Positions 17,804 to 24,470 of a DNA stretch of 64,000 bases are shown here, piece after piece; the first letter of the stretch is position 1; every line of letters starts with the position of its first letter. Origin of the DNA: Empedobacter brevis NBRC 14943 = ATCC 43319. Its GTDB lineage: Bacteria; Bacteroidota; Bacteroidia; Flavobacteriales; Weeksellaceae. The stretch spans positions 372,001-436,000 of the forward strand of contig NZ_KB908291.1 in the NCBI RefSeq assembly GCF_000382425.1, in the 5' to 3' direction. The translations under genes were made by a program, and so were the position numbers. The notes below the pieces were generated by a model. The model was not told the origin of the DNA. It did no database searches and saw only the letters and a program-made list of their open reading frames with translations.

Positions 17804-18256
17804 ATGATATTTAAAAAAAGTTTTGTTATACTTGCGTTAGTTTTTACTTTTTTAAATTGTAAAAACAAAGAAGAATTAATCATTTCTCAAATTGAAATTT
17901 CTATAGAGGAAAGTACTATCTTCACAGATTCAATACAATCAATGTTATGCATATATGCCAAACCTCTTAACGAAGATATATTTTTTCCAAGTCATTTAAT
18001 CTTTGAAGATAATACAAAGGAGCAAAGGGCTTATTTAAACAAATATGACCATGAGAATTTCTTAAATTCAAATTCAAATTTATTTTATTATATAAAATAT
18101 AATAAAATAAAAAGCGAAAAGGATTTTGAAAAACTAAAATCCCAAGTTATCCAATTGGAATTTTATCTACCTGATGGACGAAAGTTAAAAAAAGACGACA
18201 ATTTTCAAATCAAAAAAAGTAGTTTTAAATATATAGATACCCGTTTAGATATGTAA
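17804..18256 (+). CDS. Lipoprotein of the immunity array, unknown function
   Basis: 150 aa, lipobox signal (VILALVFTFLNC). The mature part is acidic then basic (IEISIEESTIFTDS; KKDDNFQIKKSSFKY). It follows the previous lipoprotein by 31 bases and precedes a membrane protein by 12 bases, so the four genes from 17269 to 19069 look like one operon without a toxin among them. No known family recognised. Confidence 0.6.
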   Translation: MIFKKSFVILALVFTFLNCKNKEELIISQIEISIEESTIFTDSIQSMLCIYAKPLNEDIFFPSHLIFEDNTKEQRAYLNKYDHENFLNSNSNLFYYIKYNKIKSEKDFEKLKSQVIQLEFYLPDGRKLKKDDNFQIKKSSFKYIDTRLDM

Positions 18257-18268
18257 AATTTTAAAAAA

Positions 18269-18799
18269 ATGAGAATAGTATATCTTTTAGGTTTAATAAT
18301 ATCCTTTCTATTCATTATACCAACATTATGGCAATATAATTTTAATCACAACTTTGTATTAATTTGTTTAGTTTGTATTCTGATTGTGTGTTTCAATAAA
18401 ATTATAACAAAAGAAATTAAAATTAATTTTTTTACAGTTATCGTAAATATTATATTAATATTCACGATAAGTATCGTTATTAATCTTAACAAATTAAAAG
18501 TTTTTACTATACAGAAATTAGATAATGATTATACAATAATTGTGTATTCAACTAATAGGTTTCCTAATTTATTAGGTAAAATAAAAAATGATTTCTACCT
18601 AAGAGAAAAAAAGAATTTTTTATACAGTAAAGATTACGCTACAGATTATAAAAAAATCAATAAAAATGTAGATATTCTATGTACAACTAATAATGATTGC
18701 CTAAAAGAGAATGATGTAAAAATGATTTATAAATTCTCTAATAATTTAAGCGTATTATATAGTTATAGAACTAAAACTTTTATAAAGCTTAAAAATTAG
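18269..18799 (+). CDS. Membrane protein of the immunity array, unknown function
   Basis: 176 aa. Three hydrophobic segments fill the first 75 residues (VYLLGLIISFLFIIP; FVLICLVCILIVCF; FFTVIVNIILIFTISIVI), followed by a soluble region of about 100 residues with NDYTIIVYSTNRFPNLLGKI and two cysteines close together (ILCTTNNDCLKE). It is strongly AT-rich. The same topology (membrane part, then soluble tail) is seen in the probable immunity protein behind the full-length RHS gene. Confidence 0.6.
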   Translation: MRIVYLLGLIISFLFIIPTLWQYNFNHNFVLICLVCILIVCFNKIITKEIKINFFTVIVNIILIFTISIVINLNKLKVFTIQKLDNDYTIIVYSTNRFPNLLGKIKNDFYLREKKNFLYSKDYATDYKKINKNVDILCTTNNDCLKENDVKMIYKFSNNLSVLYSYRTKTFIKLKN

Positions 18800-18832
18800 T
18801 TTTCAACTTATGTAACCTTTAAAATCTTAAAA

Positions 18833-19069
18833 ATGGAAGTACTATTTGAAATAATTTTCATGCGATTGATTATAAGGTTTTTAGGGGTAAACACCAGATA
18901 TTATTTCTTAAAAATTTTTAATAAACGCTTAACAAAAGAAGATTTAACCGGAACAAACGAGGACAGCAATATTGTACAAGACATTTACAATGCATTTATA
19001 GGACTTGTCATGTTTTGTATATTATTTTTAGGAGGCGCATATCTATTGGATTTATTAGGATTATTATAA
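18833..19069 (+). CDS. Small membrane protein of the immunity array
   Basis: 78 aa. An amphipathic N-terminal part (MEVLFEIIFMRLIIRFLG), a polar centre (KRLTKEDLTGTNEDSN) and a C-terminal membrane segment (FIGLVMFCILFLGGAYLLDLLGLL). Its last third is duplicated at 11778-11859 as part of the 431-bp direct repeat, which shows that this gene stood upstream of an orphan tip leader when the repeat was copied. Function unknown; candidate immunity protein. Confidence 0.6.
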   Translation: MEVLFEIIFMRLIIRFLGVNTRYYFLKIFNKRLTKEDLTGTNEDSNIVQDIYNAFIGLVMFCILFLGGAYLLDLLGLL

Positions 19070-19418
19070 CCTGCTTTGAGGTCCATTGATATTGGTACAG
19101 AACGTATGAGTTATTCGGGTATCGAAAGTTATGCCTACCATTATAATGATTATGAAGAAAAAAGTTTAAATAAACTTTTGACGAACATACCGCACGAAGT
19201 GCTGAGTTTCAAAGTGAGTTGGGAATGAATTGGTACGATATGAATATGCGGATGTACGATCCTGCTCTTGCCCGTTGGATGGTGCAAGATCCTGTTATTC
19301 ATTATACCAAATCGACCTACAACGCTTTTGATAACAACCCTGTATATTTTGCAGATCCCAGCGGAGCTGACGCAGAAGGAGGGGAAACACCTGATCCTAA
19401 ATTGGCTTTTGGTGTTCC
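18988..19418 (+). repeat. Direct repeat copy 2 (431 bp), orphan RHS tip leader
   Basis: Partner of 11778-12208, same length and order of parts: end of the 78-aa membrane gene, RHS core fragment, the frame-breaking segment with the AAAAGTTTA/TAAACTTTT hairpin, RHS core to DPSGA, and the start of the tip. Only scattered substitutions separate the copies. Confidence 0.9.
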
Positions 19419-20115
19419 GTATAGTAGCATTGCCCGTACAAGTGCTATTGAAACAACTATACAAGGAAAAAGTACAAATAACACGATTATTAATTTCTTA
19501 CATAAAGAAGAAGTTGGAGATTTTGATAAAGCTGATTTAAAGAAAAATGGGTGGGAGGTAATTGATGTAAACAATACAGATGAGGCTAATGCAGCTACAA
19601 AAGGAAAATCATTTAACAATTTGATGGTTCTAGCACATGGAGGTACTCTGACTATTGATAAAGAACCTACAGGGCAATACGGAATATTTCTTAGTTCAGA
19701 CAAAAATGATGAAAGTATGACAAATTGGGTTTGGGATTCTGATATTACAGCCTATCAATTAAAAACATTAACTAATAATGTTACAAAAAATAATATTGAA
19801 AATCTGGTTTCTATGGGAAAAACTGTAAACAATGGGAAAAATTATATTTTCATGACATGTAATATGGCTTGGGGAGGTAATACAATTGCTGATTTTTTAT
19901 CTACAAGTATTGGAAATAATGTCGATATTTTTATGAATAGAGATCGAAGTTACATGAGTACTTCTAATAAAAAAGTTACTGCATCTTCCGCACTTAATAC
20001 AAATTTTACTACTCCTGAGCTTTATAATAGCGGATGGATAAAATCTAACTCAGGAATAACAAAGGAAATTAAAAACATACAAATCAATCAAAATGGCGTT
20101 AAAGTGGTTAAATAA
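19225..20115 (+). CDS. Orphan RHS C-terminal tip 2, putative His/Cys protease-like toxin
   Basis: 296 aa from the first ATG. The core piece (MNWYDMNMRMYDPALARWM...DPSGA) is followed by a tip homologous to orphan tip 1 but clearly diverged. Both candidate catalytic residues are kept: LMVLAHGG (His138) and YIFMTCNMA (Cys212), with the conserved following block TSIGNNVDIFMNRD. There is no signal peptide. Its end (NQNGVKVVK) overlaps the start of a truncated immunity gene. It is a probable donor cassette that now lacks an intact immunity gene directly downstream. Confidence 0.75.
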   Translation: MNWYDMNMRMYDPALARWMVQDPVIHYTKSTYNAFDNNPVYFADPSGADAEGGETPDPKLAFGVPYSSIARTSAIETTIQGKSTNNTIINFLHKEEVGDFDKADLKKNGWEVIDVNNTDEANAATKGKSFNNLMVLAHGGTLTIDKEPTGQYGIFLSSDKNDESMTNWVWDSDITAYQLKTLTNNVTKNNIENLVSMGKTVNNGKNYIFMTCNMAWGGNTIADFLSTSIGNNVDIFMNRDRSYMSTSNKKVTASSALNTNFTTPELYNSGWIKSNSGITKEIKNIQINQNGVKVVK

Positions 20116-20161
20116 AATTAAATTTTGTGTAGCAGTATATCTCTTATCATTTATTTGTTGA
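20093..20161 (+). pseudogene. Truncated immunity gene start behind orphan tip 2
   Basis: 22 codons (MALKWLNKIKFCVAVYLLSF, then I-C-stop) are the same as the signal-peptide region of the gene at 14174. Homology ends at TCATTT, and a stop follows at once. The gene has lost its whole mature part, so this is a recombination or deletion endpoint and the right border of the RHS reservoir. Confidence 0.8.
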
Positions 20162-20452
20162 TGGTTATTTTATTTTTAAGCTTTTATTGAAATCAAATAA
20201 TTATCAAAAAAATATTCTTTCGTTTACAGCGATATCTTATTTTATTATGGAGCATAGATAATTTCTTATTTAACATAATATATATTATAGAATTAATATT
20301 TTACAAAAATATTAATGCAAATAATCTTTATTATGTTAAATAGATATTATTAAAAATATCTATTTTGAAAATACAATGTTAGTGGCTGTCATAATTTGAT
20401 TTGATAGTTTCAAGTCTTTCAATTGCGTCTTCACAATGTTAACTGTGGTTTT
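20162..20452. other. AT-rich non-coding stretch at the right border of the RHS reservoir
   Basis: No open frame of useful length. It holds one hairpin (AAATAGATAT at 20338-20347 pairing with ATATCTATTT at 20356-20365) and several short A/T-rich inverted repeats around ATAATATATATTAT. I see no further homology to the RHS cassettes. Confidence 0.5.
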
Positions 20453-20938
20453 TTATTCAATTAATTTTCCGTCTTTATAATTTTGGATTGTTTTTTCTTT
20501 TCCATTTTCGTTATACATTTCCCATTTTCCGTCATATACTCCGTTTTTCCAATTACCAATTCCTCTTAATTGTCCATTTTCATACCAATATTTATGAGTG
20601 CCGTTTGGTTTCCCTTCAACAAATTTTCCTTCACGTGCTTTTGTTCCGTTAGAATGCCAATATTCCCAAAATCCATTTTCTTTAAAATTTTTAATTAAGC
20701 CTTTAGAATAAATATTTCCGTTAAAATAATAAGATATTTTATTTCCGTTAGATATTGGTTTGAATTCAAGTTTTTCTGCTTTTTCAGGCGGTAAATTTTG
20801 TCCATTTTTGATAAAGTCAGATTTTGCAATTAACGTATCGCCTACATAAATCTCATATTCATCTAAATTTATTTCTTGAGAAAATAAATTTCCAAAAGCT
20901 AAAATTGAAAAAGTTAATGTCAGTAATATTCTTTTCAT
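20453..20938 (-). CDS. Secreted MORN-variant (YwqK-like) repeat protein
   Basis: 161 aa with a signal peptide (MKRILLTLTFSILAFGNLFSQ). The second half is a series of MORN-variant repeats of about 22 residues: NGFWEYWHSNGTKAREGKF, NGTHKYWYENGQLRGIG, YDGKWEMYNENGKEKTIQ, the pattern found in proteins annotated as YwqK-family antitoxins. It has its own promoter region and is convergent with the RHS array. Such proteins are often found near polymorphic toxins, but here the link is only positional. Confidence 0.75.
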   Translation of the reverse strand: MKRILLTLTFSILAFGNLFSQEINLDEYEIYVGDTLIAKSDFIKNGQNLPPEKAEKLEFKPISNGNKISYYFNGNIYSKGLIKNFKENGFWEYWHSNGTKAREGKFVEGKPNGTHKYWYENGQLRGIGNWKNGVYDGKWEMYNENGKEKTIQNYKDGKLIE

Positions 20939-21220
20939 CGGGTTTTGTTTAAAATCACAGCTAGCACCTAAATATACGAAAGTTTTTAAATCGAGTACTA
21001 TTTTGTTAAAATTAGCGTATATTCTTGTTTTTCAGCGTGATTTTAACGACGTATTTTGTATAAACTCTGGAAACGTTCATTTACCTGAAATGTGAGAAAA
21101 TAATCCACCTCAAACTGTTTTTTTTTGTAAGATTGTGTGGGCATGAACAGGAAGTAAGTATTTGATTTTCATGATTTATTTTAATATATTTATAAGTATT
21201 AACATTAAAAAATATGGATT

Positions 21221-21715
21221 ATGAAAAAAATATTATATTTTATTCCATTATTACTGCTATTTATATCCTGTCAAACGACTGAATATATTACCAATAGCAT
21301 TAATACTGATGAGCCTTTAAAAAATAGTTTTGTTTCTAAATTAAATCCTAATAAAAGTATTTCTGGAGATGACATTATTAATAAGATAAAAAAAGAGGCC
21401 GGACTTAATAATGAAGAGGAATTAAAGAATATTACTTTAAGAAAACTGACAAATATTGAAAAGTCGAAAGAAGATAGTTTAAAAGTTCTTTATGTCTTAC
21501 ACGCTAAAACAGATAAAGGTGTAAGTCTTGCTCATATTTTTTCTACAAATTCTGATAATACTTCATTAATTAGCGAAGACAGAACATGTAAATGTACTTC
21601 TACCAATTGTTCTCACGGCTGTAATGCTGAAATATTTGGAGGAAATTGTAGTTGTTCTCATTGTTCTCAAGAGTGTAAAAAAGAATCGATAGTTTCAGAA
21701 GAATTTGAATTGTAA
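21221..21715 (+). CDS. Lipoprotein with cysteine-rich C-terminal segment
   Basis: 164 aa. Lipobox signal (YFIPLLLLFISC), a helical polar middle, then a dense cysteine segment near residues 126-150 with CKC, CSHGC, CSC, CSHC and C: ten cysteines and two histidines in about 30 residues. This could be metal-binding or disulfide-knotted at the cell surface. Its family is not recognised. It is monocistronic: the stop is followed within a few bases by a 20-bp palindrome. Confidence 0.7.
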   Translation: MKKILYFIPLLLLFISCQTTEYITNSINTDEPLKNSFVSKLNPNKSISGDDIINKIKKEAGLNNEEELKNITLRKLTNIEKSKEDSLKVLYVLHAKTDKGVSLAHIFSTNSDNTSLISEDRTCKCTSTNCSHGCNAEIFGGNCSCSHCSQECKKESIVSEEFEL

Positions 21716-21719
21716 TAAA

Positions 21720-21739
21720 CCCACGGTTTAAACCGTGGG
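21720..21739. repeat. Palindromic repeat P1 (CCCACGGTTTAAACCGTGGG)
   Basis: Perfect 20-bp palindrome of the dispersed family with consensus GCCCAYGGTTTAAACCRTGGGC. It sits between the Cys-rich lipoprotein stop and the truncated HTH gene. Confidence 0.9.
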
Positions 21740-21740
21740 C

Positions 21741-21942
21741 AAAAAAAGGAACTCGGTAAACGAATTGTTGAGCTTCGTGAGAAAAAAGGCTGGAGTCAGT
21801 CTGACTTGGCAAGAGCCTGTCATAAGGACCGTCAAGCTATGGAAAAACTCGAAAGCGGAAAAGTTAATCCGACACTTTATACGTTGCTGGAAATTGCAAA
21901 TGCCTTGGAGGTTTCTTTGTCTAAGTTAGTTGATTTGGCTTA
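21741..21942 (+). pseudogene. Xre-type HTH regulator lacking its start
   Basis: The frame with codons from 21743 reads KKELGKRIVELREKKGWSQ, then DLARACHKDRQAMEKLESGK, then PTLYTLLEIANALEVSL and a stop at 21940-21942: a complete HTH_3 (Xre/Cro) domain. Upstream in frame there is only sequence from the palindrome (THGLNRGQ) and a stop at 21716, with no ATG, GTG or TTG. The homologous part begins right at the palindrome edge, which suggests that insertion or recombination at the palindrome removed the start. Confidence 0.75.
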
Positions 21943-22059
21943 ATCGGTTCAAAATCTTCTTGAAGTTGTAGTGATCTTGTTGGTCTTACAATTAAATTCC
22001 TGTATAGACACAAGCGAGGCGCTCGCAACGGGAATTATTTTATCTCCCACTGTTTTTGT

Positions 22060-22100
22060 CTCATGGATTCCACAGATGTTTTCTTTCCCGCTGATGCTTT
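22060..22100 (+). repeat. Short copy of dispersed repeat R3
   Basis: CATGGATTCCACAGATGTTT and TTCTTTCCCGCTGATG match the beginning of the longer R3 copies at 25451 and 40437. It lies in the 300-base non-coding stretch between the HTH remnant and the Crp/Fnr gene, directly before an R2 element. Confidence 0.6.
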
Positions 22101-22113
22101 ATAGCGAAAGAGA

Positions 22114-22192
22114 TTGCGTGAGGGATAGCAGTGAAAAGCCCACAACGTAGTGAGGACTTGTAATGGATAGCCCGACCCGCAGGGGCACGCCC
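22114..22192 (-). repeat. Dispersed repeat R2 copy a
   Basis: Reverse-oriented copy of the ~80-90 bp element that starts GGGCGTGCCCCTGCGGGTCG, continues GGCTATCC, has a variable middle able to fold, and ends CTATCCCTCACGCAA. Here the middle contains GTAGTGAGGACTTG and AAAGCCCAC. Confidence 0.85.
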
Positions 22193-22242
22193 TCCAATTC
22201 TTATCCATACATACCCTCTATTTTAATTGAATCGCATTTCGG

Positions 22243-22848
22243 ATGGATAAAAAATTCATTTTATCTTTGGGTCTGATGCTAAATTTTTCCGGGATGGATG
22301 AACTTGTGACCCTTTTATGCGATAAATATGCTGTTTCTGAATCGGCAATGGCTTTTTTGCTTTCTAAAATGAGCAAACGGACGTTTGCCAATCAGGAGGT
22401 GATTGTGGATGCGCATCATGCAAAACAGAATTATTATATTATTTCGAGTGGTATCTGGCGGGCGTTCCGGCTGGAGGATACGACGGAGATTACGCTTTGG
22501 TTTGAGCGGTACGGCGATGTGATGTACAGTGAGGTTTTTCCGAATTATTGTATTGAGTCGGTCGGGGTTAGCGAGGCGTATGTTATTCCGAAAACGGAAC
22601 TGGACCGGTTGTGCCTGGAATCGCACGAGATTTCGAACCTGATTCGCATTATCGTTGAAAAGTTTTATTTTGATGTGACGCATTCGTCTGTGGATTTGTC
22701 GAGCCAGATGGCGAAAGAGCGCTACCTGGCCATGTTAGAGAAGGACCCGGAGTTGTTTCAGCTGGTTCCGCAGAAATATATTGCTTCTTTTCTGGGGCTT
22801 ACACCTCAGTCGCTGAGCCGTATCCGCAAGGATATTTTCTCGAAATAG
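22243..22848 (+). CDS. Crp/Fnr-family transcriptional regulator
   Basis: 201 aa. The N-terminal cyclic-nucleotide-binding-like beta barrel covers about residues 30-125 (NQEVIVDAHHAKQNYYIISSG, where Y-I-I-S-S-G is typical). The C-terminal winged helix has AKERYLAMLEKDPELFQLVPQ and the recognition helix ASFLGLTPQSLSRIRKD, as in many Bacteroidota Crp/Fnr proteins. It is GC-richer than the RHS region. It is followed by a palindrome and then an MFS transporter on the same strand, so it probably controls that transporter. Signal ligand unknown. Confidence 0.9.
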   Translation: MDKKFILSLGLMLNFSGMDELVTLLCDKYAVSESAMAFLLSKMSKRTFANQEVIVDAHHAKQNYYIISSGIWRAFRLEDTTEITLWFERYGDVMYSEVFPNYCIESVGVSEAYVIPKTELDRLCLESHEISNLIRIIVEKFYFDVTHSSVDLSSQMAKERYLAMLEKDPELFQLVPQKYIASFLGLTPQSLSRIRKDIFSK

Positions 22849-22853
22849 CTGAA

Positions 22854-22869
22854 GTTACCATTTGGTAAC
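22854..22869. promoter_or_regulatory. Operator-like inverted repeat between regulator and transporter genes
   Basis: GTTACCA-TT-TGGTAAC, 7-bp arms with a 2-base spacer, about 60 bases before the MFS start. Position and symmetry suit a binding site of the neighbouring Crp/Fnr dimer; this is inference. Confidence 0.45.
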
Positions 22870-22926
22870 CGCTCCCGGATGGGGATGCCTTAGTATTGCA
22901 CAAAATTTAAACGGATTATTGTGGCA

Positions 22927-24147
22927 ATGTCAACGGGTACGGATTTAAGGGATTGGAGAAAGAAATTTGCGGTGATATGGTCGGGGCAGCTGTTTTCGAT
23001 TCTGACGAGTTCTATTGCGCAGTTTGCTTTTGTGCTTTGGATTGGTATGGAAACAGGCTCGGCAAAGGTGTTGGCTTATGCAACCATTGCGGGTTTGCTG
23101 CCCCAAATTCTTTTGGGGCCTTTTGCCGGGGTGTTTGTGGACAGGTGGAGCAAAAAGGCGACGATGATTGCCGCGGATAGTTTTGTGGCATTGTGTTCGG
23201 GGATTATTGCCCTGCTTTTTTACTGGAATCTTTTGGAATTGTGGTCCATTTACGTGTTGCTGGCGCTGCGTTCGGTTGGCGGTGCTTTTCATTCGCCGGC
23301 CATGAAATCGGCTATTCCGTTGCTGGCGCCTAAGAATCAGCTGGTGCGGATAGCGGGTATTAACGAGATTATTCAGTCGGTTTCGCTGATTTGCGGCCCG
23401 GCGCTGGGGGCGTATTTTTTGCTGACGTATAACATGAGTGTGATTATGCTGCTTGATGTGTTCGGGGCTTTTCTGGCGTGTGTGGCACTGGCTTTTGTGC
23501 ATATTCCGAAAGCGGAAAAAACGGAGCTGTCTACAGCTTCTGTTTTTAAGGATATGGTCGATGGCGGACGAATTATGCTGCGTAACAAACCGATGTCGTG
23601 GATTATGCTGTCGGAGATTATAGCACGCTTTTTTATTTTTCCGGTTATTGCGGTTACGCCGCTTCTGACGCTTAACTATTACAAGGGGACGCCTTACCAG
23701 GTGAGCCTGGTCGAGATTATTTTCGGGATTGGTTTACTCGCTGGCGGAGGTTTACTGGCACTGCTGAATCAGCGTTTCCGAAAAATTTCGCTTACCATTG
23801 CGGGCTATATCGGACTTGGGGTGACGTTGATGGTCTGCGGGTTGCTCCCTCCGAGTTTTTTTACGCTTTTTGCGGCCTTAACGGTTTTTCAGGGTATTGC
23901 AGTTCCGCTGTACGAGGGGTCTATCACGGCATTGATTCAGACGCAGTTTGAAACGCGGCATCTCGGCCGTGTATTTGGTTTAATGGGAAGCATCTGCCAG
24001 GTTCCGGCTATCATCGGCCTTCTGTTTACGGCGGAACTTGCAGATAAACTCGGCGTGCAGAATGTGTATATTGCAGGTGGTGCGGCGCTTTGTTTTTGTG
24101 CTGTGCTGGTGGTTTGTATCCCGAGTGTCCGAAATCTGGAACGATAA
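22927..24147 (+). CDS. MFS transporter (EntS-like MFS_3 type)
   Basis: 406 aa from ATG 22927; a GTG at 22921 in frame would add two residues and is less likely here. About 12 membrane segments. The cytoplasmic loop FAGVFVDRWSKKATMIAAD is the MFS motif A, and the opening WSGQLFSILTSSIAQFAFVLW is typical for the MFS_3/EntS group of exporters of siderophores, macrolides or other small molecules. It forms a unit with the Crp/Fnr gene 72 bases upstream. The substrate cannot be read from sequence. Confidence 0.88.
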   Translation: MSTGTDLRDWRKKFAVIWSGQLFSILTSSIAQFAFVLWIGMETGSAKVLAYATIAGLLPQILLGPFAGVFVDRWSKKATMIAADSFVALCSGIIALLFYWNLLELWSIYVLLALRSVGGAFHSPAMKSAIPLLAPKNQLVRIAGINEIIQSVSLICGPALGAYFLLTYNMSVIMLLDVFGAFLACVALAFVHIPKAEKTELSTASVFKDMVDGGRIMLRNKPMSWIMLSEIIARFFIFPVIAVTPLLTLNYYKGTPYQVSLVEIIFGIGLLAGGGLLALLNQRFRKISLTIAGYIGLGVTLMVCGLLPPSFFTLFAALTVFQGIAVPLYEGSITALIQTQFETRHLGRVFGLMGSICQVPAIIGLLFTAELADKLGVQNVYIAGGAALCFCAVLVVCIPSVRNLER

Positions 24148-24290
24148 TTTTTATATTTATATTATATTGTTAATCAATAGTTAAATTAAAATGACTTCGT
24201 GTATTACTTTAATCTAAATATTGTGATTTTCTCTTTCGCCCATGGGTTAAAATATGGGGGAAAGAAGTTTATAATTTCGAATATTTATTT

Positions 24291-24380
24291 GGGCGTGCCC
24301 CTGCGGGTCGGGCTATCCATTACAAGTCCTCGCTCCCGTTGCACTCCGCTGTGGGCTTTCCACTGCTATCCCTCACGCAA
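24291..24380 (+). repeat. Dispersed repeat R2 copy b
   Basis: Begins GGGCGTGCCCCTGCGGGTCG and ends CTATCCCTCACGCAA. The middle (AAGTCCTCGCTCCCG ... CGCTGTGGGCTTTCC) can fold into an imperfect hairpin. The 24148-24470 gap holds this element, palindrome copies and no gene. Confidence 0.88.
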
Positions 24381-24401
24381 ACCAATAACATTTTTCTTTC
24401 A

Positions 24402-24441
24402 CCCACGGTTTAATCATTCGCCCACGGTTTAAACCGTGGGC
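24402..24441. repeat. Palindromic repeat P2 with an adjacent half copy
   Basis: A half copy (CCCACGGTTTAA, 24402-24413) is followed by the perfect 22-bp palindrome GCCCACGGTTTAAACCGTGGGC at 24420-24441. A degenerate version also occurs at 24239-24260. Confidence 0.88.
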
Positions 24442-24470
24442 TTCGGATAACATTACATTCCTTTCAATTC

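Noticed and set aside
22945-23502. Long minus-strand open frame (185 codons)
   Set aside because: It lies fully inside the MFS transporter gene and its translation is rich in His, Arg and Gln, typical of a shadow of a membrane-protein gene.
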